Assembly: GCF_023278565.1 (NCBI RefSeq)
Contig: NC_064679.1
Coordinates: forward strand, 1,364,001 to 1,428,000
DNA from: Colletotrichum lupini
Taxonomy: Eukaryota > Ascomycota > Sordariomycetes > Glomerellales > Glomerellaceae
Length of the DNA stretch: 64,000 bases
Reading direction: 5' to 3'
The notes under the pieces were generated by a model that did no database searches, was not told the origin of the DNA, and worked only from the letters and a program-made list of their open reading frames with translations. Positions 11,106 through 21,797 of this stretch are shown here, one piece after another; within the stretch, counting starts at the first letter, position 1; the number at the start of each line of letters is the position of its first letter. The translations under genes were made by a program, and so were the position numbers.

Positions 11106-13718
11106 CTACATGGCCAAAACCGCCACCGTGAACGTCGCGATGAGAACCGCGAGTCTGAGTCCAGCACCGGAGATACTCTCAGCTGCGGCACTCTTGCCAG
11201 CACCAGGCAAGCCGGTGTTGTTCTGGCTCTGTCTGAACAGGGGATCCATCGTAGCATTCTTCGTGACAGGCACCTGAGAGCCCGCAACGCAGAATTGCGT
11301 GGGGTTGCTCCATGTGGCGTCGACGACGCGCTTCCACGCGTTATCGGGCTTGAAGAGCATCTCGCGGCTGTAGAAGATGCGGCAGTTGGCCGGCTCCCAG
11401 AGGAATTGCAGCGGCGTCCTGGCGTCGGACATACTGTAGGCGTTCTTTGCGTTGATGGCACCGGCGCTCTTGGGCGTGGTCGCGCGCTTGATGGCGTAGC
11501 CCTTCGCCAGCTCGCCGAGCTCGCCGTTCATGATTTCTTCCTTCTTGTCCTTGGGGGTGAGGGCGATGATGGCCTTGGCGTCGGTGGTCATGTCGTTGAA
11601 GGCGAAGACCTGGGCGCCTTCGACACCAGCGATGGACTGCATGATACCAGATTGGGGGCGGCCGCCGATGACGGTGGTCTTGATGCCCATTTGAAGGATC
11701 ATGAGGTAGGAGAAGATCGTGCAGGTTGAGCCGCAGGTACCATCAGTGAAGAGGACCACATTCTCAGGGTCGAAGACGCGAGGGGGCGGGTTGGCTTTGC
11801 TGCCGACGCCGGTGAGGTTGAAGGTGGGGTCGGTCTGGTTGAGTGGTGCCTGCTGGTACGCAGTGAAGGTGTCACCGTTCAGCGAGACCGGTGCCAAGAT
11901 CTGGTCAACAGTCGTGAAGGCGGCTTCATCCGGTGTGTAGACGCCTCCAGGAAGCAGGTTGCTGACGATGGAGCTGCCGCCTAGAGCTTCAAGGGCATCC
12001 TTCTCCTCGGGCGTGGTAGGCGTGAAGTTGGCAGGGATGGCGGCGGAAAGACGAGCAAGAGTAGTGAGACCTTCGGACAGACGCAAGTTGTTGGCCTGGA
12101 AGCGGTTGACCTCAGGGAACAGCTATCATAAAGGTTAGCGTGGGAAAAGTGGCAGGGGGACAGTGTGACCTACCTGAGCGAAGAGCTCGTAACCAGCAAC
12201 GACGAAACCACCACCGTTGGCAGCGACATCAATAACGAGACGCTTCTTCCCGGCGTCCTTGCTCTTCTTCAAGAACGTGGCGACGGTGCTTTGGAAGTTG
12301 GTCAAGTACTCAGTAGCGTCAATGGAGTCGGGAGGAGCGAAAGACGAAACAGCGAGTACGGCAACGTCATCGTATCCCGTTCCATTGAGGAAGTATCCGG
12401 ACGTGGTGTTGGCACCACTATCACGGACAATTGGGAAGGGGTATCCCTCAATTGTCGGCTTAGGAGGGGGCGGCGGGCCTGAAGTCTTTGGCGGGGTCGG
12501 CGTCGTCTGGTTAGGCTTCATGCCAGGCTGCGACGGCTGGGGCTTGGCGGGCGAGTCGGGGTTGCAGAACTTGTTGTAGTAGTCCTCGCCGCTGTTGACG
12601 CCAGTGAAGTTTGCGCCGGTGCGGATGAGAGCGAAGCTGTCCTCGGAGCGCTCCTCGCCGTTGTCGTAGGTGATTGTCACCTTGGGGCCCTGGAAAGCGA
12701 GGGAGGCGGCGACGACGATGAAGCTTTCCTTCGACGCGTACGACTTGAAGTTGGCGTTCCATTGAGAGTCGGGGTCCTGGTAACCGCTGAACTTCAGGTT
12801 CAGGTCTGCGATCATGGTGGCAGCATCTCTGCCGTTGATCCTGACGATGGCGGGGGCGGTGGAGTTGCCATCAAGCTGGGCTATTGTGGAAAATCAGTGC
12901 TTGATCAATCATATTGATCGAAGGGCTAGCGTTGGGACTTACCAAGATGGTACAGCTTAGGCACTTCAACACCATCGCGCGAGACCGACACAATATCGGC
13001 AGCGAGGTTGTTGCGGAAGCTGAAGCCCTTGAACACATCACCACGGAAGGCAAAGTGACCGTCGTGAGCCGAAGCAATCAGCTGGAAAATGGCAAGCTGG
13101 AACTCGTATTCGCTCTTGTACGAGCCGGCCTCTGCCTTCTTCTCAATCTCATCCAGGCCGCCCTCGATATCGGTAGGCGGTAACATATACGACGCCGGCG
13201 GGTTCTTGAGCCATGACAGCGTGGATTGCCATTGCACGTAGGCTTTCAAACTCTTGACCAGGTCCTTGGCCGGGCCCTTCTTATTCGGCACCGTCTGGAG
13301 GCAGTCAAAGGCCAACTGAGCTGGCACTTGGGGTGTTGCTATTGAATGGGGCAAACTTTGTTAGCGGATATGCTTTTTTGTGTTTGCTTTACACCATGAC
13401 GTCCAACACTTTTGTAGAGGATCTTGGGGAATCTCTAGCGTTCCCCGCCGTAATAGTTGCAATCTTCCTCCCCCAACATAGGTAGCTGGCATGCTCTTGC
13501 AACAACGTACCTTTCGGGCTCGCCATGAGAAATTGTTGGACCTTGGGCTGAATCTGAGCACATGCCTCAGCATTGCCGCCAGGAACCGTTCCGTTGGGAG
13601 CGCTGGGCGTTGTCGGCGTTCCGCTGCTTGTGGGAGTTGGCGTTTGTCCCGGAGCCTGGGGAGCCGGCGCCGCCAACACAACGGCGGCCGAGGCCAATGT
13701 CCACCAAGTGAATCTCAT
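11106..13718 (-). CDS. Secreted S41/CPAF-like peptidase-family protein, probably GPI-anchored
   Basis: Four exons: 13511-13718, 12943-13338, 12174-12880, 11106-12122, coding for 775 residues. A clear signal peptide (residues 1-17, ending in A-A-P-A) is followed by a Pro/Thr/Ser linker. The S41 parts are the H-D-G-H-F-A-F block in exon 2, the D-V-A-A-N-G-G-G-F beta strand/turn in exon 3, and the D-G-T-C-G-S-T-C segment in exon 4, whose serine fits the CPAF-like nucleophile. A second Pro-rich linker (P-P-P-P-P-K-P) interrupts the region between them. The C-terminus (G-A-G-K-S-A-A-A-E-S then about 17 hydrophobic residues) is a typical GPI signal. Many N-glycosylation sites fit an extracellular protein. 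Its substrate is unknown, and some fungal relatives may lack protease activity. Confidence 0.85.
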
Positions 13719-16003
13719 CTTGATCGTCTGCTCGCGAGGTCTTTTGTTTCCCGTTTTCTTCTCTGCGCAAACTTCCGCGTCTCCTTCGAACTATCACACC
13801 TCCTCAAAGAATAGAAAAGAAACAGATAGCACAGCTATCGGCGAGGCCAGCTCAAAGTCTCGAGACCGAGACGGGCACTGAAAGGAAGGGAAATAATGGG
13901 GCTGGAAGCAATTCGCCGAAGCCTGAGAAAAGAGACTCAAGAACGTCCACGACCGGCGGGATCGACGAGCATATGGGGTTTTAAGAGTTGCATTGTCCTC
14001 TTCCCTCCTTTGCCCTCTGGGGCCAGTTTCTGTGGTCGAAAGGCAACTCACGAAATAGGCCGGGTCCCGCTCATTCGCTCTCGTTATTCCCTTGGCGGCG
14101 GGCGTTCTGTGTCTCTTGCGGCGCGCTGTTACCCCCATGCCCACACACGTCCCAAGTTTGTGCTCCCAAATCATGAAGCCATCATGAAACACGACAACCC
14201 TCACATCTTCAGATAAGCATCCGCGCATCCTGGGTGCCGGACGCTGCAAGATTTAAACTCGGACATCATGCAAGGGCACCCCCCTCTACGACCCTCTTAC
14301 TACTTGGGAATAGGCCAGATCTGTGCACCAAGGTAAGCACAGAAGAGGCTTAGGGCAGCCCCCTCCCGAGGCTAGACAGGCAGAGTGCGGCGACATTTCA
14401 GAGGGTAAGGAAAGGGCCTCATTCTGTTGCTTGGCGGTTGATTGGGTTATTGTTTCGGTGCAAATCGGGAGAATTCAGTCTCTGTCTGAAGTTTGAAGAC
14501 AGGCCATCCTCGACAACACACACGATACAAGATATCGATGAGTGATACTTGTGCCGGCTATCTACCGGGCTGGGCGTATGAGGCTTAAAGACTAAGTAGA
14601 TCAACTGTGTTTTGTGCTGTGGCCTCTTTTCCGTGCTTTTCCTCCGTCTCTTCCATTCTTCCCGTGTTTCCCCCCCTCATCCCACCCTCCTTCATCTCGC
14701 CAGAGCCTCATTGTCACTGCCCTGAGATACTCACATCACATCCGTACCAATCCAGCCGCTTACATCCCCCGCCATCCGTGAAGCTTCTCGTCGCCTCACC
14801 CTTGGCGATATTCTTGGCAGCCCCTACCCTGCTGTAGCAGATCCCGCCGGAGGAAACGCATTCCGCACCAGTAACGCTCAACCCCCACCACTACACCACC
14901 CACAAAACCACTGACTCTGGGCAGAGCCAGATCTTGTGTTGCATACAGGCAAGGAACCCGACTCGCGTGCTTCTCCTGAACCATGGACCATGACCCATCT
15001 GTCTCGGTGACGCCCGGCACTAGCTCGGGTCAAACCCCACGGGTCCTCCAAGCCAGTAAACAGCCCTAACTAAACACCTTTAAACTCACCTTTGCTCCGT
15101 GGATCAAAACAGAGTCAGGGGATCATCCCCCACGGCCAGACCTCATTTGAAATGGCCCGTCCGGTCCATTGTGCACCCGCTTACGCCGTGGGCTCTCTTC
15201 TTCTGCGCAGAAGCCTGTGAAGAAGCCGTAGCAGCGCGCACGGATAAGAGCTCCAAGTCAAGCTGAAGCGGGCAGTTCTTACACAAGACACTCGTCGAAA
15301 GGCCATGCCCCTTGAGTCCGAATCTGGTCACGATGGTTTTACGATTTTCCGCTTCGTTTGGAACGCTTCTACCCCGCCACAGCGGAAAAAGCCTTATTCA
15401 CTTGACTCCTTTTTGTTGATCAACAAGCCCCCTCCCACCCCGACCGAAGCTTCATTGAAAAAGGGTAAACTGGCGAAACTCTAGGTGCATCGTATGATAA
15501 GCTAGCGACCGGGGAACCGATCAACTATGCCAAGCGGGATGTTTGTCGATCGAAGCTTCACTGTTTTCACGCAAATCCTATGACCCCGCGATGGTACGGA
15601 AACCGTGTAAGGCGGATAATCAAAAGCCAATTCGACACCTCATGTCTAGGTACGAAAACGATAAACAACTCGTTAGTGAGAAAGGTAAACAGCCAAATAA
15701 TAAGCAAACGAGCTGGGCAAGTCGCCCGACCGCTCGCTCCCTCACTCAAATCAAGCACGGGTATCTCAGCATCCGCTACTCTGTCCAGAGTCCCAAAGTC
15801 CAAACACCGCCCCAGCCGTCTCTTCCACGGACGGTAAAACACGCGAGTAAACTCCCTCCTCCTCTCTGCTCCTCCTCCTGCCGACTCCCCCTCGCCCGAA
15901 CTATCTTACCGTCCGTTTTGACGTCGGCCGTACCTTATCCCTTCCCTGTCCATCCATGCAATGCGTCCATCATGCCTCACTCTTCTTCCATAGCCAATCC
16001 GCC
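13719..16003. other. Intergenic region, 2.3 kb
   Basis: Contains the S41 promoter (just right of 13718) and the 3' flank of the fasciclin gene. Frames such as 13896-14216 and the early part of 15543-16394 have no family features. The latter runs antisense into the fasciclin gene. Long pyrimidine- or C-rich tracts occur around 14600-14800 and 15860-15960. Confidence 0.45.
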
Positions 16004-17637
16004 TCAGACGATGACACCCAAGGCCTCCATTCCCAATACCCCCATGGCCAAACTCAATCCAGCCCCCGCAGCGGCAACGCCCACTAGTCCTGGACCAGTG
16101 CACCGCGCCGCGGCGACGCCTCCGGTGCTTGAGCTGGGTAACGCTACCCCTCCCGTGGCCGTCCCTCCGGCCCCGCTGCCGCCTCCGCCGCCGGTGACGC
16201 GACAGCTCGCCGTACAAGGCAACGCAGAAACGAACGGCGTAGGCGCCGCGGTGCCCGTCTCTACCGTTCCTGTGACCGTGAAGACCGGCGACTGCGAAAC
16301 GGCCGTCACGTTCGGGGCGGCGTTGGGTGCGTCGACGTTGAGAACTGCGTCGATCATCTGCACTACGCCGTTGGCAATCAGGATATTCGTCTGAATAAGC
16401 CGTGCCGAGTTGACAAAGATGTCGTTGTTGAACAAGGTAATGTCCAAACTCTTGTTCCCAGTAGCGGCGGTCGCGAACTCGGTCCCGTTCTTTAGGGAAG
16501 ACGCCTGCACTACCCGTGAGGGTACCAAGTGGTACTGCAACACGCGGCGCAGCGCATCTTTGCTCATACCGGAGAGCGTTCCCGCAACCTGCTGGAAGGC
16601 AGCGTTCCTCGGCGCGAAGATGGTGACATTAGGCGTCTCAGCGAATTCAGCGACAAGGTCGGCCGTGTACAGCGCGCCGAGAAACGCCGTCAGATCCTGG
16701 TAGGCGTCGCGGGCGGTGGTCTCGAGGCGTGCAGGCGTGACCATGAGGCTGTCGATGATCTGGATCAGCCCGCCGTCAAAGGGGACGTCCGTCTCGAGGA
16801 CCGTGGTGCGGGATGCGACGCCCGATGTGATGACTACATCGTTGTTAGGCTGTTTTGTGACGAGGACGGTTTGGCCGCCCGTCACGTTGGAGTAGCGCGC
16901 GTCGGTGAGCAGGGTGGAGATGATGCTTGAGTCGCCTGGTGAGAAGGCGTTGAAGGCGACTTTGGAATCGAGGATGCCGTATTGGAGGGCGATGGCGATG
17001 GCGTCCTTGTTTGAGTCCCAGCCTTGGCCTTTGAGGTATGCTGCGTCGCTGGGAGCGAGGATCTAGCGTTGGTAACGTGGTCAGTAACTACGTTACGCAT
17101 TATAGTCAGGGCTTTTTGACGTCTATGCGCTGGGCTGTTGCTGAAGGGTTATGATCCAGACGGATGGTATGCATCAAATGTCTTTTCCTCGACTGGTCTG
17201 AAAATGGGGCACGGGAGCAAAAATAGGGTGAGCCTTACCGTGACGCCGGATTTGGGCAAATTTGAGAAGACGTCTGCGTTATCCTGCAGCGGAAGTTGTT
17301 AGCTACAATCACACTGGATATAGAGGAGGTTCAACCAAGTATTGAGTCCACATCGCAAGCTCGCCAAGGCACCGAGGTCCGATCATTAGTTGCTTGTGGT
17401 GCATGCAATGCACAAGAGACACATGTCTCGGACCGGGCCCGCGGATGAAGGTGCGTTGGAGATCTGAGCGTGTAGTCAAGAGTCGCTATTCTCTTCTCTT
17501 ACCTTGACCAGTTCGCGGAACGTTGTCAGATTCGCTTGCTTGCTGAGTGCTTCTTCTAAAGTCTGGGCTGCGACTATGGATATGCCTGATACCACCAATG
17601 CGACGGTAGCCCACAGGGCGTTTGTAGATGGCTTCAT
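16004..17637 (-). CDS. Secreted two-domain fasciclin (FAS1) protein, probably GPI-anchored
   Basis: Three exons: 17503-17637, 17239-17283 (a 45-nt mini-exon) and 16004-17062, all phase 0, giving 412 residues. A signal peptide covers residues 1-24 (ends V-A-A-Q). Two FAS1 domains follow, about 26-165 and 170-315. FAS1 landmarks are V-T-I-L-A-P-S-D-A-A-Y in the first, V-T-I-F-A-P-R-N-A-A-F in the second, and the closing N-G-V-V-Q-M-I-D-A-V-L strand. A Gly/Ala/Thr-rich linker and a hydrophobic C-terminus suggest GPI anchoring. Fungal FAS1 proteins act in cell-surface adhesion and appressorium or cell-wall biology. The mini-exon is supported because it completes the H1-box sequence between good splice sites. 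Confidence 0.88.
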
Positions 17638-19478
17638 CGTCGGGAACGGCTCGCGTATTTGCTTGAGAGGAATTAAAATCCGGAGTCTTCAAGAACAAGA
17701 TTAGAGACTAAGAATCTGAATGGTATTTCTCAAAGAGGCGATGGCGGCGCAATTATAATCATCTGCTGCATGCCCGGCACAACTGGCAAACGACACACAC
17801 AATCGTCGTTGCCAGGACGAGAATGTTTGTGAAATCAAGGGATCAATAGATGAAAGAATCAAAAGAAGGTCTGACAGAAACTCCCGAGCGTGGGACAGGA
17901 TGCAGATGACATTTTGAAGGGTAACTAGCTAAATCTTCTTCCTCCTTTCGACCTTCCCAATTCGCAATCCCGCATCCCGCATCGAAGCGGCGACGCGGGC
18001 CTGGACCCCTGGGTTGAAGCAACGGGACAGGGTCGCAATGCAGCATGGCAATAGGATCGCGGGTCCTTTCCTGGCGGACCATTTCGTGGCGTCGTTCAAC
18101 GCGACCCTGGCACCATTTTTCGAACAATCAAACACGCCGTTTGAGTCTTGACAACTCTCTAAGCTTCCCAGCTCTTTCCCCGGTTGAAATTAGGCTTGAA
18201 GGAGCTGAGATATCAGAAAGCAACCAATCCGGGGGTGGCGTTCGACTCTTTGCGACTTTGCAGGATCGTGCGAAAACGTGGTGAAAGGGTGATGAAAGGA
18301 AGCTTAGGACGCGGCGTGGCCAGGTGCAATTAAACTGGAAGGGCTGAGAGATGGTCAAAGAGGGAAAGGCGGCGCGTTCGTTGGGGTGTTTGGCTGCGCT
18401 GCCACGCTGGTCAGCTTTTAGCGTCATGTTCTTGTGCCTGGACTAGAGCCAAGAGGGTGCATCGCGCGTGTGTTGTAGACGAACTGGGGTGCCCAGGGCC
18501 TCTCTGAGGAAAGGCCATTCGCTGGAAAACTCCAATGAGAACCAGTTAAATGGCACACAACCAGGACAAGATTCAGCCGAGTTGGATGTGACTATGAGTC
18601 TGTGCCTGGATGATGGGCTCGGAGCAGCGCGGGAGATCTTCATTATGTGGGCGGAATGTGGGCAGCTCATGTTCAAAGAAGATTATGGACGAGGGAACTC
18701 CGTCAGTCCAATTACTCAGTCTCCTTCAAGTAGGATGGTTGATGGACACTACCGTGAAGGAGTAGTCAACTCCCGACGCCATGTCCTGGATGTTTGAGCT
18801 GTCAACCGGGATGTTCTGAGTAAGAACCACAACCAGATCACCAGGCTATCCGTCAGGCCCTGGATGGTGTTCGAGGTATTTTCGGGGCCTCGAAACTGTT
18901 CAAAGACCAGGGGGCGTAAATCGGCGGCACGGCTCAGCTGCCAAGCCAATACCCTGCATCTAATTGATGATCGTATGTCAGGCTGCAACAAAATGAGACT
19001 GAAATCGGCCACGACCGGGTTCACGACGAAAAGTGGCCGGTTTTATGGATATCAACCATCCTTTGCGATAGTTCTAGGCAGTTTATTACGCTCTCGGATT
19101 TCTACAATCATCGGCCCCGCTTTATTATCGGCAGACCCGACCCGGTTCTTCGGCGCTGCCCATGCCGTGTGGATTCCGGCTGTCAGCTTCGGTGGGCTCC
19201 CTTGCCGTAAAGAGACAGTATATTTGTGGCTTAGTAGTGACATGCGCCGCTTACGGAGCTGTCGGTGATGATCATGATAGGCTTCTCATGTCCACAGCCA
19301 CGGTTGGTGATGCAATCGAGCAGAGGATCCGCTATTTGGGACTTTGGTATCAGAGTTTCTGCACGCTGTGCTCGCTGCCTACGACGAGAATGGGGCTACA
19401 AAGACATCCTGGTCTGCACATCGATGATCATGTCGAGTTACTCTCTCTAGAACTCATTTCAATGTTCCAGATCAAACA
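17638..19478. other. Divergent promoter region, 1.8 kb
   Basis: Separates the 5' ends of the fasciclin gene and the PY-motif gene. Frames at 17843-18127, 18468-18797 and 18864-19268 are on either strand, short and without recognisable domains. No RNA gene or repeat was found by eye. Confidence 0.45.
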
Positions 19479-20372
19479 ATGTCTTACCCTTCGGAAAAGC
19501 AAAAGGAACCGGTGAGCTCTTCCGCCGAAGATACTAGCCTAGGAGCACCTCCTCCATCCTACGAAGAAGCCGTGCCGAGCGCCGCCCAAGATGACCTACC
19601 AGAATATGGCAACCTATCAGACAACCTTCACGCCGAAGCCGGGCCCTCGTCCTCCACAACTCTCACAGCCGCGACACACAAATTCCCGCCCACGATAAAC
19701 TGCTACTTCCAATGGGCCTTCACAAGAACCTTTATCCTCGGTCCCTCCAACGAGGAGAGGCTCTTCGCCGCCTCGCCGCACGCGGGCTGGCGCACCAAGA
19801 GACGAGAAATCATCCTCCATGATGGGCCTACGGACAAGCACCCCGTCCTCGCGACGATCGGCAAGTGGTGGGCCGCAAAGGCTCAGACGCCTGCGACCAT
19901 CGTAATCCCGCCCCAGGAAGAACGCGGCGAGACGAGCGGGTTTGAGACGGAGATTACCGGGGTGCCGTGGGGCTTGGATCAGAGTTCCGCCCGCGTGTTT
20001 TCGATGACCGTCGGGGGGAAAGATACCGGGACGGAGGCTAGGACTGAGAGGTTTCAGTGGAGGGGCAGTCGTGGCGGGGAGGTCTCTGAGCTTGCTCACG
20101 GGGGCACGTATGGGTGGAAGTTGGTTAGGTTGAATGAAGTCGCCGAGGACGCCGGAGGGAGTAGGCGGGAGAGGGAAGCTGGATACACGAGCGATGGGCA
20201 TGAGATTGTTGCTATTCTGGCGACGAATTACAAGAGTTTGACAAAGGGGCTAAAGTTCTCATTTGCTGGCCCGGGATTGACGGGGATGTTGGGGGAGAGG
20301 TGGGAGATTGTTACGGTCGCGACTGCGTTGTGGACTTGGTATACTCACATCGAGGGCACTGAAGGTTCTTAA
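19479..20372 (+). CDS. PY-motif protein of unknown function
   Basis: Single exon, 297 residues. The first 65 or so residues are disordered and hold a P-P-P-S-Y-E-E-A motif (about residues 25-32), a PPxY element that in fungi typically binds WW domains of Rsp5-type ubiquitin ligases. From about residue 68 a globular beta-rich domain runs to the end, with aromatic patches such as F-Q-W-A-F-T-R-T-F and G-K-W-W-A-A-K. The layout recalls fungal proteins in which a PPxY head precedes a tubby- or LURP-like domain, but I cannot confirm that fold. There is no signal peptide or membrane segment, so it is probably cytosolic or membrane-peripheral. The start codon is followed at once by polar residues, as expected for a disordered head. 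Confidence 0.75.
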   Translation: MSYPSEKQKEPVSSSAEDTSLGAPPPSYEEAVPSAAQDDLPEYGNLSDNLHAEAGPSSSTTLTAATHKFPPTINCYFQWAFTRTFILGPSNEERLFAASPHAGWRTKRREIILHDGPTDKHPVLATIGKWWAAKAQTPATIVIPPQEERGETSGFETEITGVPWGLDQSSARVFSMTVGGKDTGTEARTERFQWRGSRGGEVSELAHGGTYGWKLVRLNEVAEDAGGSRREREAGYTSDGHEIVAILATNYKSLTKGLKFSFAGPGLTGMLGERWEIVTVATALWTWYTHIEGTEGS

Positions 20373-20861
20373 TCTTGATGACGGATGAGGCTGGGAGAGA
20401 ACTGCTTTTGCATTCAACATATACCCTTCGTCATTGCATGCCCTATCTACTAGAATACCAGGATTTCGTTTTCAATCTATGACGTATGTTCATCCAGTTA
20501 TTAACCGCCTGTAGCAAACCATCTCAAATCTGAGAATCCGTGAAATGGGCCATATGACTCTTCCGCCGCGAAGCAGTGACAAGAATCTGAAGTTGTAAGA
20601 CAAGAACCGGCTGTCAAGGGATAGGTGAAGGGGCAATCAAGAGCTTTCCCCGGGTTGATGGCGACGCTCATCCGAGCGCCGCCGACGGAAGTCCTTTCCG
20701 TCATTTTCGGCATCAACCCCGCAGTCAAGTAAGAAAGCCGCTCCTTAGGTAATCACCATGTTTGTCAAAGGGCGCGTTGTCGATCTTATGAAATAAGAAG
20801 CAACTTCTCCTCAACACGATACCAAAACACAACCTTCAGCTTCCCAGGTCTTTGCTCAGAA
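20373..20861. other. Intergenic spacer, nothing recognised
   Basis: A 489-base gap between two plus-strand genes, likely terminator plus promoter. I see no gene, repeat or RNA structure. Confidence 0.5.
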
Positions 20862-21797
20862 ATGGAGTATCACGAGCCATGGCTGACGGAAAAGCAAACG
20901 CGCGAGAAGACTTTCCGTGATGTCATCGCAATATGCAATGACGGCAAAGACTTGACCGGTTTGGGGTGGCTCATCGACACGACAGGTATGCCTTCTGGCT
21001 CACGAGGTGGTGACTGGAAAGCAAATTTCGTAAGGCGCCTGAATGAACCCTTGGGACCAAATAGCACCAATGTGGTGAAGATCGATATGCTTCTGCTCAG
21101 TAACGATAACGACTTCTTCGCCCGTCTCATCAACAGAACGACGCTCAAGGACTCCAACGAGGTCTTTGAGTTCCAGGAACTCGTCCTTGCTAGTTTCATA
21201 CGGGATGACGGTGTTAAAGGTTGGCGGTCGTTACGGGACGTGGACGCAATGTCCAATCGCCATAATTCAACAGTCCCTGCTTCGCTACCTCCACCAAAAG
21301 CCTCGGTAGTGGCCCCTATGACGGCGGGGAAGCTGAAGGACTTCTATAAAAGATACATTGACTGTATCAATGAAAAGACAATGGAACGGGACTTTGACCA
21401 ATTTTGCCAGCCGGAGCTTCTCCACAATGGTCGCAAGCTCTCGATCTCCGAGTACATACCTCTGATCAGCGAGAGCCAAGATGCGATTGAGGGCCTCGAA
21501 TTCTGTGCCTACCCCATCATCGCGGTTGAAGAGACGCAGCAGATCGCGGCGAGAATCGAGTTCACGGGGACCCCCGTCAAGGAATGGGGAGGCGCGAAGC
21601 CTAATGGCGAAGGCGTCTTCTTCGAGGAGTTTGTCATTTATCAGCTCGAGGATGGGAAGATTTCGAGTGTATGGTCGGTCGTGGACTTGGAAGCTTATCG
21701 AAAATGCATGGGTCCTGTACTCCCGTACGATGAGCACTTGCGCGAACCTCGTGAGAGGATCTCTGAAGTGGACATAGACAAAGTGTGGGGTACATAA
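20862..21797 (+). CDS. Tandem NTF2/SnoaL-like protein
   Basis: Single exon, 311 residues, no signal peptide. The C-terminal half (about residues 155-285) has SnoaL-like features: an F-Y-K-R-Y-I-D-C-I-N-E-K opening helix, an H-N-G segment, and the closing pattern E-F-V-I-Y-Q-L-E-D-G-K-I-S-S-V-W-S. The N-terminal half (about 10-130) seems to be a diverged copy: it ends with a matching F-Q-E-L-V-L-A-S-F-I-R-D-D-G-V-K and then W-R-S-L-R-D-V-D. NTF2-like proteins of this kind bind or isomerise small hydrophobic compounds. The pathway here is unknown, and neighbours do not form an obvious cluster with it. Confidence 0.8.
   Translation: MEYHEPWLTEKQTREKTFRDVIAICNDGKDLTGLGWLIDTTGMPSGSRGGDWKANFVRRLNEPLGPNSTNVVKIDMLLLSNDNDFFARLINRTTLKDSNEVFEFQELVLASFIRDDGVKGWRSLRDVDAMSNRHNSTVPASLPPPKASVVAPMTAGKLKDFYKRYIDCINEKTMERDFDQFCQPELLHNGRKLSISEYIPLISESQDAIEGLEFCAYPIIAVEETQQIAARIEFTGTPVKEWGGAKPNGEGVFFEEFVIYQLEDGKISSVWSVVDLEAYRKCMGPVLPYDEHLREPRERISEVDIDKVWGT

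Noticed and set aside
19617..20201. 194-codon minus-strand frame opposite the PY-motif gene
   Set aside because: Low-complexity Pro/Arg composition and no family features; the plus-strand frame is longer and ordered.
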